Shown here: positions 21,037 through 28,566 of the stretch, in pieces
How the letters are laid out: every line of letters begins with the position of its first letter
Position numbering within the stretch: position 1 is the stretch's first letter
Assembly (NCBI GenBank): GCA_030696045.1
Contig: JAUYNO010000104.1
Span: 1 to 64,000, forward strand
DNA: 64,000 nucleotides
Origin: Stagnimonas sp.
Lineage (GTDB): Bacteria > Pseudomonadota > Gammaproteobacteria > Nevskiales > Nevskiaceae
Direction: 5' to 3'
Translations under genes and position numbers: made by a program
Notes under the pieces: model-generated
Seen by the model: the letters and a program-made list of their open reading frames with translations, nothing else
Database searches by the model: none
What the model was told of the DNA's origin: nothing

Positions 21037-22425
21037 ATGAACAAGAAACTGGTCTGGGGATTCGCGTCGACGGCGCTTACCGTCGCTCTGAGCATGTCGG
21101 CCGCGCTGGCGGCGGTGCCCAACAGCTATGCGCCGGTCGATGAGCGCGAGTCTTTCGATGCCGTGAAGGCAAGGATGGAAAAAGACAAGCCGGCCATTGA
21201 GGCCAAGTTTCAGAAGCTGCTCAAGGAGCGCTACGACCTGGCGAACAGGTCGCTGCCGGGCGTCACCAGCAATGGTCGCGGCAAGCCCGTGCAAGCCGGG
21301 GTGCGCGTCAAGCTGGCGCCGGGTGTGAGCTGGGAGCAGTTGGCCGGCATGAAGCCGGACGAGATCAAGGCCAAGAACCTCTGGCCCGCCGGCTTCTACC
21401 CCTTGCCGCACGACAATCAGGCGGAAGGCGGCATGCTGTTTCCGCAGTACCACATCGACAAGATCAAACAGCAGGACAGCCGCGACCTCGCGCGCTTCGA
21501 CCTGGCGTTCGGCCTGCCGGATCATTTCCTGCCCGAGTATCCGCCGGCGATCTATCTGACCACGCGCCCGGATCTCGGTGACGTATCGAAGGGGCAGGTG
21601 GTCACACTGGCCAACTACTACGAGCTGTTCAGCGGCGCACTCAATCCCAAGCAACTGGACGGTCTGCGCCTGCTGGTGACGCCGACCATGCAGCAGCAGT
21701 TCAACGCCACCGCCGACCGGCGTACGGTGAAGCCCAGCACCGGCGTCACCTGCTTCGACTGCCACGTCAACGGCCATACCAACGCGGCCACGCATCTGGT
21801 CGGTGATATCCGCCCGCAGGAGCATCGCCACCGCATCGACACGCCGACCCTGCGTGGCGTCAACGTGCAACGCCTGTTCGGTTCGCAGCGCGCCTTGAAG
21901 ACGGTGGAAGACTTCACCGAGTTCGAACAGCGGGCCGCGTACTTCGACGGCGATCCGGTGATCGCGACCAAGAAGGGCGTGAACATCCTCGAGCGTGGCA
22001 GCGAGGTGCACAACATGGCCGAGTTCGAGGAGCTGCTCGACTTTCCGCCGACGCCGAAGCTGGATCTGTTCGGCAAGCTCGACCCGGCCAAGGCGAGTGC
22101 TGCGGAACTGCGCGGTCAGGAGCTGTTCTTCGGCAAGGGCCAGTGCGCGGTTTGCCACACGCCGCCGTACTACACCGACAACCTGATGCACAACCTGAAG
22201 GTGGAACGGTTCTTCAAGGAGAAGGACATCAACGGCCGCCTGGCCAGCATGGATGGCCCGATCAAGACCTTTCCGCTGCGGGGCATCAAGGACACGCCGC
22301 CGTACCTGCACGACGATCGCCTGCTGACCCTGGACGACACGGTGGAGTTTTTCAATCTGGTGCTGGGCACCCAGCTTGGCGACGCCGAGAAGAAGGATCT
22401 GGTTGCCTTCCTGCTGGCCTTGTAA
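21037..22425 (+). CDS. Di-haem cytochrome c, CCP/MauG-related
   Basis: 462 residues, signal peptide ending ALAA, hence periplasmic. It has two haem c attachment motifs, CFDCH (239-243) and CAVCH (370-374), followed by FPLRGIKDTPPYLHDDRLLTLDDTVEFFN, typical of the C-terminal half of bacterial cytochrome c peroxidases (split here: LRGIKDTPPYLHD and TLDDTVEFFN). Bacterial CCPs carry the first haem near residue 50, whereas here ~210 residues without haem precede it, so this is a divergent branch. GGAGGAG precedes ATG 21037. Peroxidase activity is an inference. Confidence 0.82.
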   Translation: MNKKLVWGFASTALTVALSMSAALAAVPNSYAPVDERESFDAVKARMEKDKPAIEAKFQKLLKERYDLANRSLPGVTSNGRGKPVQAGVRVKLAPGVSWEQLAGMKPDEIKAKNLWPAGFYPLPHDNQAEGGMLFPQYHIDKIKQQDSRDLARFDLAFGLPDHFLPEYPPAIYLTTRPDLGDVSKGQVVTLANYYELFSGALNPKQLDGLRLLVTPTMQQQFNATADRRTVKPSTGVTCFDCHVNGHTNAATHLVGDIRPQEHRHRIDTPTLRGVNVQRLFGSQRALKTVEDFTEFEQRAAYFDGDPVIATKKGVNILERGSEVHNMAEFEELLDFPPTPKLDLFGKLDPAKASAAELRGQELFFGKGQCAVCHTPPYYTDNLMHNLKVERFFKEKDINGRLASMDGPIKTFPLRGIKDTPPYLHDDRLLTLDDTVEFFNLVLGTQLGDAEKKDLVAFLLAL

Positions 22426-22545
22426 GGCTGGGCTGCCTGCCCTCAGGCGGGGTCTGCCGGCAGCGTGAACGCCCGCAGGCCCCGTCGGTTTGATGGTTCC
22501 GGTGGCGCCAGATCGTTCGGCGACGAGGCGAAGGTCGGTCTCTGA

Positions 22546-22671
22546 ATGCATCCCCGGCTCGGGCTTGGCGAGGTCGTGAACTTCGCGAACCAGACATTCA
22601 AGCCTGGCGCCTGGCTCTATGCCGACTTGGACGGCATCGTGGTTTCCGACACCGACATCCGCAAAAAATAG
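22546..22671 (+). pseudogene. Fragment of rraA (C-terminal end, direct repeat copy 2)
   Basis: From 22571 the sequence repeats the last 101 bases of rraA at 91/101 identity and ends at the same stop codon. An in-frame ATG at 22546 would give a 41-residue product, but it lacks the RraA core and has no ribosome site. Sequence before 22571 is unrelated to rraA. It is best read as a remnant left by duplication or insertion. Confidence 0.85.
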
Positions 22672-22717
22672 ACCCGCGCATCGCTAAACTGCGCGCCAAA
22701 TTCCAGGGAGCGGCGCG

Positions 22718-24079
22718 ATGCAGGACATGACAACCGGCGCCATCCGCGGCCACGTGCTGCGAATGATGGCCTTCATGCTGGTGGGCATGTTCACCCAAAC
22801 CCTCTATGCGCTGGTGGACATCTACTGGGTCAGCCGGCTGGGTAAGGAGGCCATCGCCGCCGTCAGCCTCGCCAGCAACCTGATGTTCGTGGTGCTGGCG
22901 GTATCGCAGACGCTCAGCGTCGGCGCCGTGGCCCTGGTCTCGCAGGCCTTCGGGGCCCGGGATGAGCCGCGCGTGCAGTACTTGTTCAACCAGGCCCAGG
23001 CGCAGTCCATCGCCGCCGCCTTGCTGTTCCTGGTGCTGGGTTTCGCCGCCCGCGACCTCTATGCCGAGCGCCTGGCGGGTGATGCCACCACGGCGATATT
23101 GGCCAAGTCCTTCCTCAACTGGTTCCTGCCGGCGCAATGCCTGATGTTCCTGATGACCGGGCTGGGCTCGGCCCTGCGCGGCATCGGTGCGATGCGGCCG
23201 GGCCTGGTCGCGCAGGTGGGCTCGGTGCTGCTGAATCTGCTGCTGGCGCCGTTCCTGATCTTCGGCTGGGGCACCGGTATCGCGCTCGGAGTCGCCGGTG
23301 CGGCACTGGCGACCTTCATCGCAACCCTGGCGGCGGTCCTGGGACTGGTCTGGTATCTAGGCCGCGCCGGTACCTATCTGCGGGTCGACTTCGGCCAGTG
23401 GAAGCCGGACTGGGCGCTCTGGCGCAGCATGCTCGGCATCGGCCTGCCCTCGGGCGCGGAGTTCCTGATCATGTCGCTTATCCTGGGCCTGATCTACTGG
23501 ATCATCCGGCCCTTCGGCGCCGAGGCACAGGCGGGCTTCGGCATCGGCATGCGCCTGATGCAGGCCGGCTTCATGCCAGCAGTGGCGCTGAGTTTCGCCC
23601 TGGCAGCCGTGGCGGGGCAGAACTTCGGCGCCCGCAAACCCGACCGGGTCCGGGCGAGCTTTCTCGAAGGCGCGAAGCTCAACATCGCCTTCATGCTGCT
23701 GTTCACCGCGATCTGCCATCTGGCGCCGGAGCGCATGCTGGGCTGGTTCTCCAGCGAGCCGCTGGTGATTTCGGTGGGTGCCGACTACCTACGTTTCGTG
23801 TCCTGGAACTATGTCGCGTCGGGGCTGATCATGGTCGCCGCCGGGCTGTACCAGGGGCTCGGCAACACCGTGCCCTCGCTGCTGGCTTCGGCTTCTCGTC
23901 TGCTGAGCTTCGTCGTCCCGGTACTCTGGCTGTCCACGCGCCCGGGCTTCGACCTGCACCAGGTCTGGTTCGTCTCGGCGGCCTCGGTGTTTCTGCAGAT
24001 GCTGCTGAGCCTGGGGTTGCTGCGGCGCGAGTTCCGACTCAAGCTGCCGCTGCCGGCCACCGCGCCGCGACCTGGCTAG
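22718..24079 (+). CDS. MATE-family efflux transporter
   Basis: 453 residues with twelve predicted membrane helices. The segments ALVDIYWVSRLGKEAIAAVS, VSQAFGARD and, in the second half, VAGQNFGARKPDR are the paired MATE signatures. Such proteins export cationic drugs or metabolites using a Na+ or H+ gradient. ATG 22718 follows GGGAGCG. Its last codons overlap the convergent OYE-type gene by four bases. Confidence 0.92.
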   Translation: MQDMTTGAIRGHVLRMMAFMLVGMFTQTLYALVDIYWVSRLGKEAIAAVSLASNLMFVVLAVSQTLSVGAVALVSQAFGARDEPRVQYLFNQAQAQSIAAALLFLVLGFAARDLYAERLAGDATTAILAKSFLNWFLPAQCLMFLMTGLGSALRGIGAMRPGLVAQVGSVLLNLLLAPFLIFGWGTGIALGVAGAALATFIATLAAVLGLVWYLGRAGTYLRVDFGQWKPDWALWRSMLGIGLPSGAEFLIMSLILGLIYWIIRPFGAEAQAGFGIGMRLMQAGFMPAVALSFALAAVAGQNFGARKPDRVRASFLEGAKLNIAFMLLFTAICHLAPERMLGWFSSEPLVISVGADYLRFVSWNYVASGLIMVAAGLYQGLGNTVPSLLASASRLLSFVVPVLWLSTRPGFDLHQVWFVSAASVFLQMLLSLGLLRREFRLKLPLPATAPRPG

Positions 24080-25332
24080 GCCCTGAGCCGCCGCGTCTGA
24101 AAGCTGTTCCAGCCGTTCTCCACCAGCCCCACCGCGAACGCCGCCAGCCCGGATTCGCGCGGCTTGGGTGCGCGGCCTTCGCCAATCCGCCGCAACTGCC
24201 GCGTGTACCAGGCGACCTCCATCAGCGCCATGCGGTCGATCAGGGCGATGCCGGTGCGGATCGGCCGCACGGTGTGGTGCGGTTCGCCGCCCGCCAGCAG
24301 GCGTGAGGGCAGGTCCGGCTCCATCGCCAGTGAGCGCGCCAGCCCAACCAGATCGACCGCGCCGCTGCTGATCGCCTCCGCCATGCCATCGGCACTGCGG
24401 AAGCCGCCGGTGAGCATCAGCGGTACGGAGCCGACCACGGCGCGCGCCTTTTCGGCGAACTCCAGGAAGTAGGCCTCGCGCCGGCGTGTGCTGTCCTTCA
24501 CCGGCGTCCGCTGCTGCGGCACGCCGGTCATCGCCGGCGCCTCGTAGGTGCCGCCGGAAATCTCGACCAGGTCGATGCCGGCTGCCACCAGGGCGCGGAT
24601 CGCGTCCAGCGATTCTTCCTCGCTGAAGCCGCCGCGCTGGAAGTCGGCGGAGTTGAGCTTGATGCCGATCGGGAAATCCGCGCCGACCTGCCGGCGCATC
24701 TCGGCCAGCACCGCCAGCACGAAGCGGCGGCGCTTGTCCGGGCTGCCGCCCCAGGCGTCTTCGCGGCGGTTGTGGTGCGGCGACAGGAACTGGCTGACCA
24801 GGTAGCCGTGGGCGCCGTGGATCTGCACGCCGCTGAAGCCGGCCTGCTTGGCGATGCCGGCGGTGCGACCGTAGCGGACGATGATCTCCTCGATCTCGGC
24901 CGGCTGCAGCTCGCGTGGCGTCGAGAAGAAGGCGGCCATCTCGGCGCCGAAGGCAATCGCCGAGGGCGCGACATTCTGTTTATTGAGGCCCTTCGGTGAC
25001 TGCTTGCCCGGATGGTTGATCTGCATCCACAGCGCGGTGCCGTCACGGCTGCCCGCCGAGGCCCAGCGGCGCAGCGCGTCGAGATCGCGCTCGTCCTCGA
25101 CCACCACGTTGCCCGGCTCCCCCAGGGCGCGGCGGTCGATCATCACGTTGCCGGTGATGCACAGGCCGACGCCACCATCGGCCCAGGCACCGTAGAGCCG
25201 CTCCAGCTTCGCGGTCGGACGGTTGTCGAGGGTGCCGAGCGCCTCGCTCATCGCCGACTTGGCGATGCGGTTCTTCAGCGGCGCGCCACGGGGCAGGGTC
25301 AGCGGCTGGGCCAGGGTCTGTTGCGGGTTCAT
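24076..25332 (-). CDS. NADH:flavin oxidoreductase, Old Yellow Enzyme family
   Basis: 418 residues forming an FMN-binding TIM barrel. NRIAKSAMSEALG, the substrate-binding HGAHGYLVSQFLSP pair, NRREDAWGGS and the FMN phosphate site LTGGFRS...GLARSLAMEPDL identify the 2,4-dienoyl-CoA-reductase-like branch without the extra Fe-S domain. Such cytoplasmic enzymes reduce activated double bonds with NAD(P)H. ATG 25332 has GGAGG-poor but acceptable context. Physiological substrate unknown. Confidence 0.92.
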   Translation of the reverse strand: MNPQQTLAQPLTLPRGAPLKNRIAKSAMSEALGTLDNRPTAKLERLYGAWADGGVGLCITGNVMIDRRALGEPGNVVVEDERDLDALRRWASAGSRDGTALWMQINHPGKQSPKGLNKQNVAPSAIAFGAEMAAFFSTPRELQPAEIEEIIVRYGRTAGIAKQAGFSGVQIHGAHGYLVSQFLSPHHNRREDAWGGSPDKRRRFVLAVLAEMRRQVGADFPIGIKLNSADFQRGGFSEEESLDAIRALVAAGIDLVEISGGTYEAPAMTGVPQQRTPVKDSTRRREAYFLEFAEKARAVVGSVPLMLTGGFRSADGMAEAISSGAVDLVGLARSLAMEPDLPSRLLAGGEPHHTVRPIRTGIALIDRMALMEVAWYTRQLRRIGEGRAPKPRESGLAAFAVGLVENGWNSFQTRRLRA

Positions 25333-25423
25333 GGAGGCTTGGGCGAGGAAGAATTGGGAGCTGCTCCGTCGGATTGTAGATGCCGCCCGAATTCCCTTGC
25401 CCTTAGGCTAGGATTCCCACGGG

Positions 25424-25468
25424 GAACCGCAGGATCGTCTGCGGTTCGAGGAGTCGGCGAGCTCGCCG
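25424..25468 (+). promoter_or_regulatory. Structured 5' leader: hairpin plus palindrome
   Basis: A perfect 9-bp stem (25424-25432 with 25439-25447, 6-nt loop) is followed by a perfect 14-base palindrome at 25455-25468. Both lie just before the ribosome site of the lipoprotein gene at 25483. They may affect mRNA stability or translation; no riboswitch class is recognised. Confidence 0.45.
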
Positions 25469-25482
25469 TCAAGGGAAAAGGG

Positions 25483-25941
25483 ATGGAAATCATGAAACGC
25501 GGAACGTCGGTCCTGGGTGCGGGCCTGTTGCTGATGGCTCTGGGGCTGGGCGGCTGCGCTACCGGCTACCACGATGCCAGCAATCCACTGGCCGGCTGGA
25601 CCGGCGGCTACTGGGACCGCAAGGGACCGGGCCAGCTGTTTAAAGTCGGATTCTCGGGCAATGGCTACATCAAGAAGGACAAGGTCGGCGTCTACGTGCT
25701 CTACCACGCCGCCGAGGTGGTGCAGCGCGAGGGCAAGGCCTACTTCCTCATGTATGACTCGCTCAACGGCGCGATCATCGACCGCCGCATCGCCGAGCGC
25801 ACGGTCTCGACCATTGGCGGCAAGCCAGACGCCTATGTCTACGTGCTGCCTCGCAGCGAAGCCGGGCCGGAAGTGCTCGCGGTGTCGGAAATCCTGCAGC
25901 GATACCAGGCCGAGGTTGCTCCGCCGGAGAATGGCTCATGA
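25483..25941 (+). CDS. Lipoprotein, CC0125/CC1285-like
   Basis: 152 residues. Two ATGs (25483 and 25492) both give a lipoprotein signal with lipobox LGGC; the first has AAGGGAAAAGGG upstream. The mature part (GWTGGYWDRKGPGQLFKVGF, GNGYIKK, LYHAAEVVQREGKAYFLMYD) resembles the small CC0125/CC1285 lipoprotein family in the spacing of FKV.F.GNGY and the helix after it. Function is unknown. It is coupled by ATGA to the next lipoprotein. Confidence 0.8.
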   Translation: MEIMKRGTSVLGAGLLLMALGLGGCATGYHDASNPLAGWTGGYWDRKGPGQLFKVGFSGNGYIKKDKVGVYVLYHAAEVVQREGKAYFLMYDSLNGAIIDRRIAERTVSTIGGKPDAYVYVLPRSEAGPEVLAVSEILQRYQAEVAPPENGS

Positions 25942-26372
25942 GCCCGATGACCCGTGCCGCGCTGCTGATTCTCTCCGCCCTGGCGCTGAACGCCTGTGGC
26001 ATGACGCCCTATGTGATTCCCGAAGGTGCGCCGACTGCCCGCATCAATCTCAATGCGGCCGGACAGCGGGCCTGGATCTGCGCCGCCGATGGTGAGGGGC
26101 ACACGCTGACCCCGGACGCCGAGGGCTATGCCAGCATCGCCGCCGGTGAGCGGGTGGTGGTCGGCAGTTCGTTTTATTCGCAGGGTTACAACGTCAGCTA
26201 CTCCTGCTACCCGCGGGTGAACTTCGTTCCGGAAGCCGGCGGCTCGTACTACCAGAACTTCGAGATCGAGGCCGAGCGCTGCGGCGTATTCATCTATCGC
26301 GAGGGCGCCGACAATCCAGCTGGTCTGGCGATCGAACCGAGCCTGCGGCCCGGCGGTGCCTGCGCCAAGTAG
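25938..26372 (+). CDS. Second lipoprotein of the pair, unknown function
   Basis: 144 residues, ATG at 25938 overlapping the previous stop. Lipobox LNAC follows a typical signal. The mature region contains four Cys (WICAAD, SYSCYP, ERCGVF, GACAK), possibly two disulfides, and ARINLN/VVVGSSFYSQGYNVSY strands suggesting a small beta-sandwich. Not recognised. Probably envelope-located together with its partner. Confidence 0.78.
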   Translation: MSPMTRAALLILSALALNACGMTPYVIPEGAPTARINLNAAGQRAWICAADGEGHTLTPDAEGYASIAAGERVVVGSSFYSQGYNVSYSCYPRVNFVPEAGGSYYQNFEIEAERCGVFIYREGADNPAGLAIEPSLRPGGACAK

Positions 26373-26459
26373 TTAGGCTGGTTTTACTTCGAGCCCGGGG
26401 CCGCCGCGATAGCGACGAGCCCCTACACTCGAATGCAGATCAATCTCGGCGAAGGGCGC

Positions 26460-27941
26460 ATGTTCACCGACTATCCGAAGTACGACGCGCTCGGCCTGGC
26501 CGCGCTGGTGCGAGAGAAGCAGGTCTCGGCCACCGAGCTGCTGGAGGCCGCGCTGGCCCGCGCCGAGGTGGTCAATCCCCGGCTCAACGCCATCATCACC
26601 CCGATGCACGAGCAGGCGCGGCAAAGGGCGCAGCAGCCGCTGGAAGGCCCCTTCGCCGGCGTGCCCTTCCTGGTCAAGGATTTGTTCCAGGAGGTCGCCG
26701 GCGTGCCGACCGCCTACGGCTGCAAGGCGCTCAAGGCGGCGCGGTACACGCCGGATTTCACCGCAGAGATCACCCGGCGCTGGCTACAGGCCGGCACTGT
26801 TATTTTTGGCCGCACCAATACCCCGGAGTTCGGCGCCAAGGGCATCACCGAGCCCGATGCCTGGGGTGCGGCGCGCAATCCCTGGAATCTCGCCCACACG
26901 CCCGGCGGCTCCTCCGGCGGCTCGGCCGCAGCCGTGGCCGCCGGCATCGTGCCCATGGCCGGCGGCAATGACGGCGGGGGTTCGATCCGCCTGCCCGCCG
27001 GCCATTGCGGGCTGTTCGGGCTCAAGCCGGGACGCGGTCGCACGCCCTGGGGCCCGCGCCACGGCGAGCTGATGCACGGCGCGGCGATGAACCACGTGAT
27101 CTCGCGCTCGGTGCGCGACAGCGCCGCCATGCTCGACGCCACCCACGGCCCCGAGACCGGCTCGCTGTTCCACATCGCGCCGCCGGAGCGGCCCTATCTG
27201 GAGGAAGTGAGCCGCGCGCCCGGGCGCCTGCGGATCGGCTACACCACCAAGTCACCCATCGGCACCTTCGTGCATCCGGAAGCGGTGAAGGCGGTCGAGG
27301 ACGCGGCGCGCCTGCTGGAGTCGCTGGGCCACCAAGTGGAAGAGGCCGAGCCCGAGATCGACGGCATGCGGCTGGCGCAGGACTTCATCCTCACCTGGTT
27401 CGCCAACTGCGCCGCCACCGTCGACGAGATCAAGCTCCAGACCGGCTGCGGCGACAGCGGCTTCGAGCTGGACACCCTGGCGATGGTCGCCTTCGGCCGC
27501 GCCATCCGGGGCAACGAGTACGTCGCCGGCTACATGCGCTGGAGCGAGTACAGCCTCAAGCTCGGCGAATTCCACCAGCGCCACGACCTGTTCATGACCC
27601 CGACCATGGCGCTACCGCCGGCACGGGTCGGCGAGATCGTCACCCCGGGCTGGCAGCAGCTGGCGATGCGGGTGCTGATGGCGCTGCACCTGAGCCGCGT
27701 GGTGCTCAAGTCCGGGATGATCGAGCAGATGGTGCGCGAGAACCTGAAGTGGGTGCCGTTCACCCAGATGGGCAATCTCACCGGGGTGCCGGCGATGAGC
27801 GTGCCGCTGCACTGGACCGCCGAGGGCCTGCCAATGGGCGTGCATTTCGTCGCCCCCCACAGCGGCGAGGGCCTGCTGTTCCGGCTGGCTGGGCAGCTGG
27901 AGCAGGCCAGGCCCTGGTTCGACAAGCGGCCGGTGATTTAA
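26460..27941 (+). CDS. Amidase, amidase-signature family
   Basis: 493 residues. The Ser-cisSer-Lys triad is visible: Lys in FLVKDLFQ, the first Ser in GGSSGGSAAAVAAG and the nucleophile in DGGGSIRLPA. Such enzymes hydrolyse carboxamides in the cytoplasm. ATG 26460 has GAAGGG six bases upstream and is preferred to ATG 26433. The C-terminal FTQMGNLTGVPAMSVPL is typical. It might also act as a 6-aminohexanoate-dimer-hydrolase-like enzyme; the substrate cannot be told. Confidence 0.92.
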   Translation: MFTDYPKYDALGLAALVREKQVSATELLEAALARAEVVNPRLNAIITPMHEQARQRAQQPLEGPFAGVPFLVKDLFQEVAGVPTAYGCKALKAARYTPDFTAEITRRWLQAGTVIFGRTNTPEFGAKGITEPDAWGAARNPWNLAHTPGGSSGGSAAAVAAGIVPMAGGNDGGGSIRLPAGHCGLFGLKPGRGRTPWGPRHGELMHGAAMNHVISRSVRDSAAMLDATHGPETGSLFHIAPPERPYLEEVSRAPGRLRIGYTTKSPIGTFVHPEAVKAVEDAARLLESLGHQVEEAEPEIDGMRLAQDFILTWFANCAATVDEIKLQTGCGDSGFELDTLAMVAFGRAIRGNEYVAGYMRWSEYSLKLGEFHQRHDLFMTPTMALPPARVGEIVTPGWQQLAMRVLMALHLSRVVLKSGMIEQMVRENLKWVPFTQMGNLTGVPAMSVPLHWTAEGLPMGVHFVAPHSGEGLLFRLAGQLEQARPWFDKRPVI

Positions 27942-27949
27942 TGCTGACT

Positions 27950-28062
27950 CCTTCCCCCGCCTGCGGGGGAAGGCCGGGATGGGGGCGGTGGGTCGTACTG
28001 AGGTGTGCCTGCTCTGAGGGGGAACGCCCCCACCCTAACCCTCCCCCGCAAGCGGGGGAGGG
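27950..28062. repeat. Interspersed double-hairpin repeat
   Basis: Two perfect 11-bp stems, 27950-27960/27963-27973 (loop CT) and 28039-28049/28052-28062 (loop AA), enclose a G-rich then C-rich stretch. The ends are also roughly inverted relative to each other. This GGGGGAAGG...CCCTAACCCTCCCCC pattern resembles a repeat frequent in proteobacterial genomes. It sits between the convergent amidase and thioesterase genes and could end both transcripts. Confidence 0.8.
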
Positions 28063-28071
28063 AACTTTCCA

Positions 28072-28482
28072 CTAAGCGGCAACGCGCAGAATCGACTTGG
28101 TGACCGTCGCCCGCGCCAGTAGCCGCTCGCCCTGCATTGCCACCGCCTCCATGAAGGCCACCGAACGCCCGGCGCGCAGCACCCGGCCTTCGAAGCGCAC
28201 CGTTTCGCCCAGGCGTGCGGCCTTGAGGATGGAGACGTGCAGGTCGTGGGTCGCCGCGTTCTCGCCGGGCTGCAGCTGGCTCACCAGCGCGGCGTAGCAG
28301 ACCATGTCGCAGAGCGTGTAGACGATGCCGCCGTGGAACATGCCAGCCGGGTTGACCATGCCGGCGCCGACCACCACCTCCAGGCTGGCTTTGCCGTCGG
28401 CCGCGTCGATCTGGCGCACACCCATGGCCTGATGCAGGGGGTGCTGGACGATCATCGGCAGGTATTGTTCGAGCGGGCTCAA
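28072..28482 (-). CDS. PaaI-type thioesterase
   Basis: 136 residues. The PAGMFHGGIVYTLCDM segment carries the HGG active-site region of PaaI/hot-dog thioesterases, cytoplasmic enzymes that hydrolyse aryl- or acyl-CoA. The chain length and ending strands (GRSVAFMEAVAMQG, LARATVTKSI) fit the fold. It is one of three hot-dog thioesterases in this window. Start ATG 28482. Confidence 0.88.
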   Translation of the reverse strand: MSPLEQYLPMIVQHPLHQAMGVRQIDAADGKASLEVVVGAGMVNPAGMFHGGIVYTLCDMVCYAALVSQLQPGENAATHDLHVSILKAARLGETVRFEGRVLRAGRSVAFMEAVAMQGERLLARATVTKSILRVAA

Positions 28483-28566
28483 GGCTGGGACTCCGAGGTA
28501 GGAGTCCGCAGCCTACTTCCCTCCAGTGATCGGCGACTCGTCCTTGCGACGCAGGCCGACGCGGGT

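Noticed and set aside
20224-22570. Integrase, transposase or tRNA attachment site in the rraA-flanked block
   Set aside because: No such gene or tRNA could be found, so a mobile element is inferred only from the flanking repeats.
22546-22671. Functional 41-residue protein from the rraA fragment
   Set aside because: It keeps an ATG and a stop, but lacks the RraA core and a ribosome site, so a remnant is the simpler reading.
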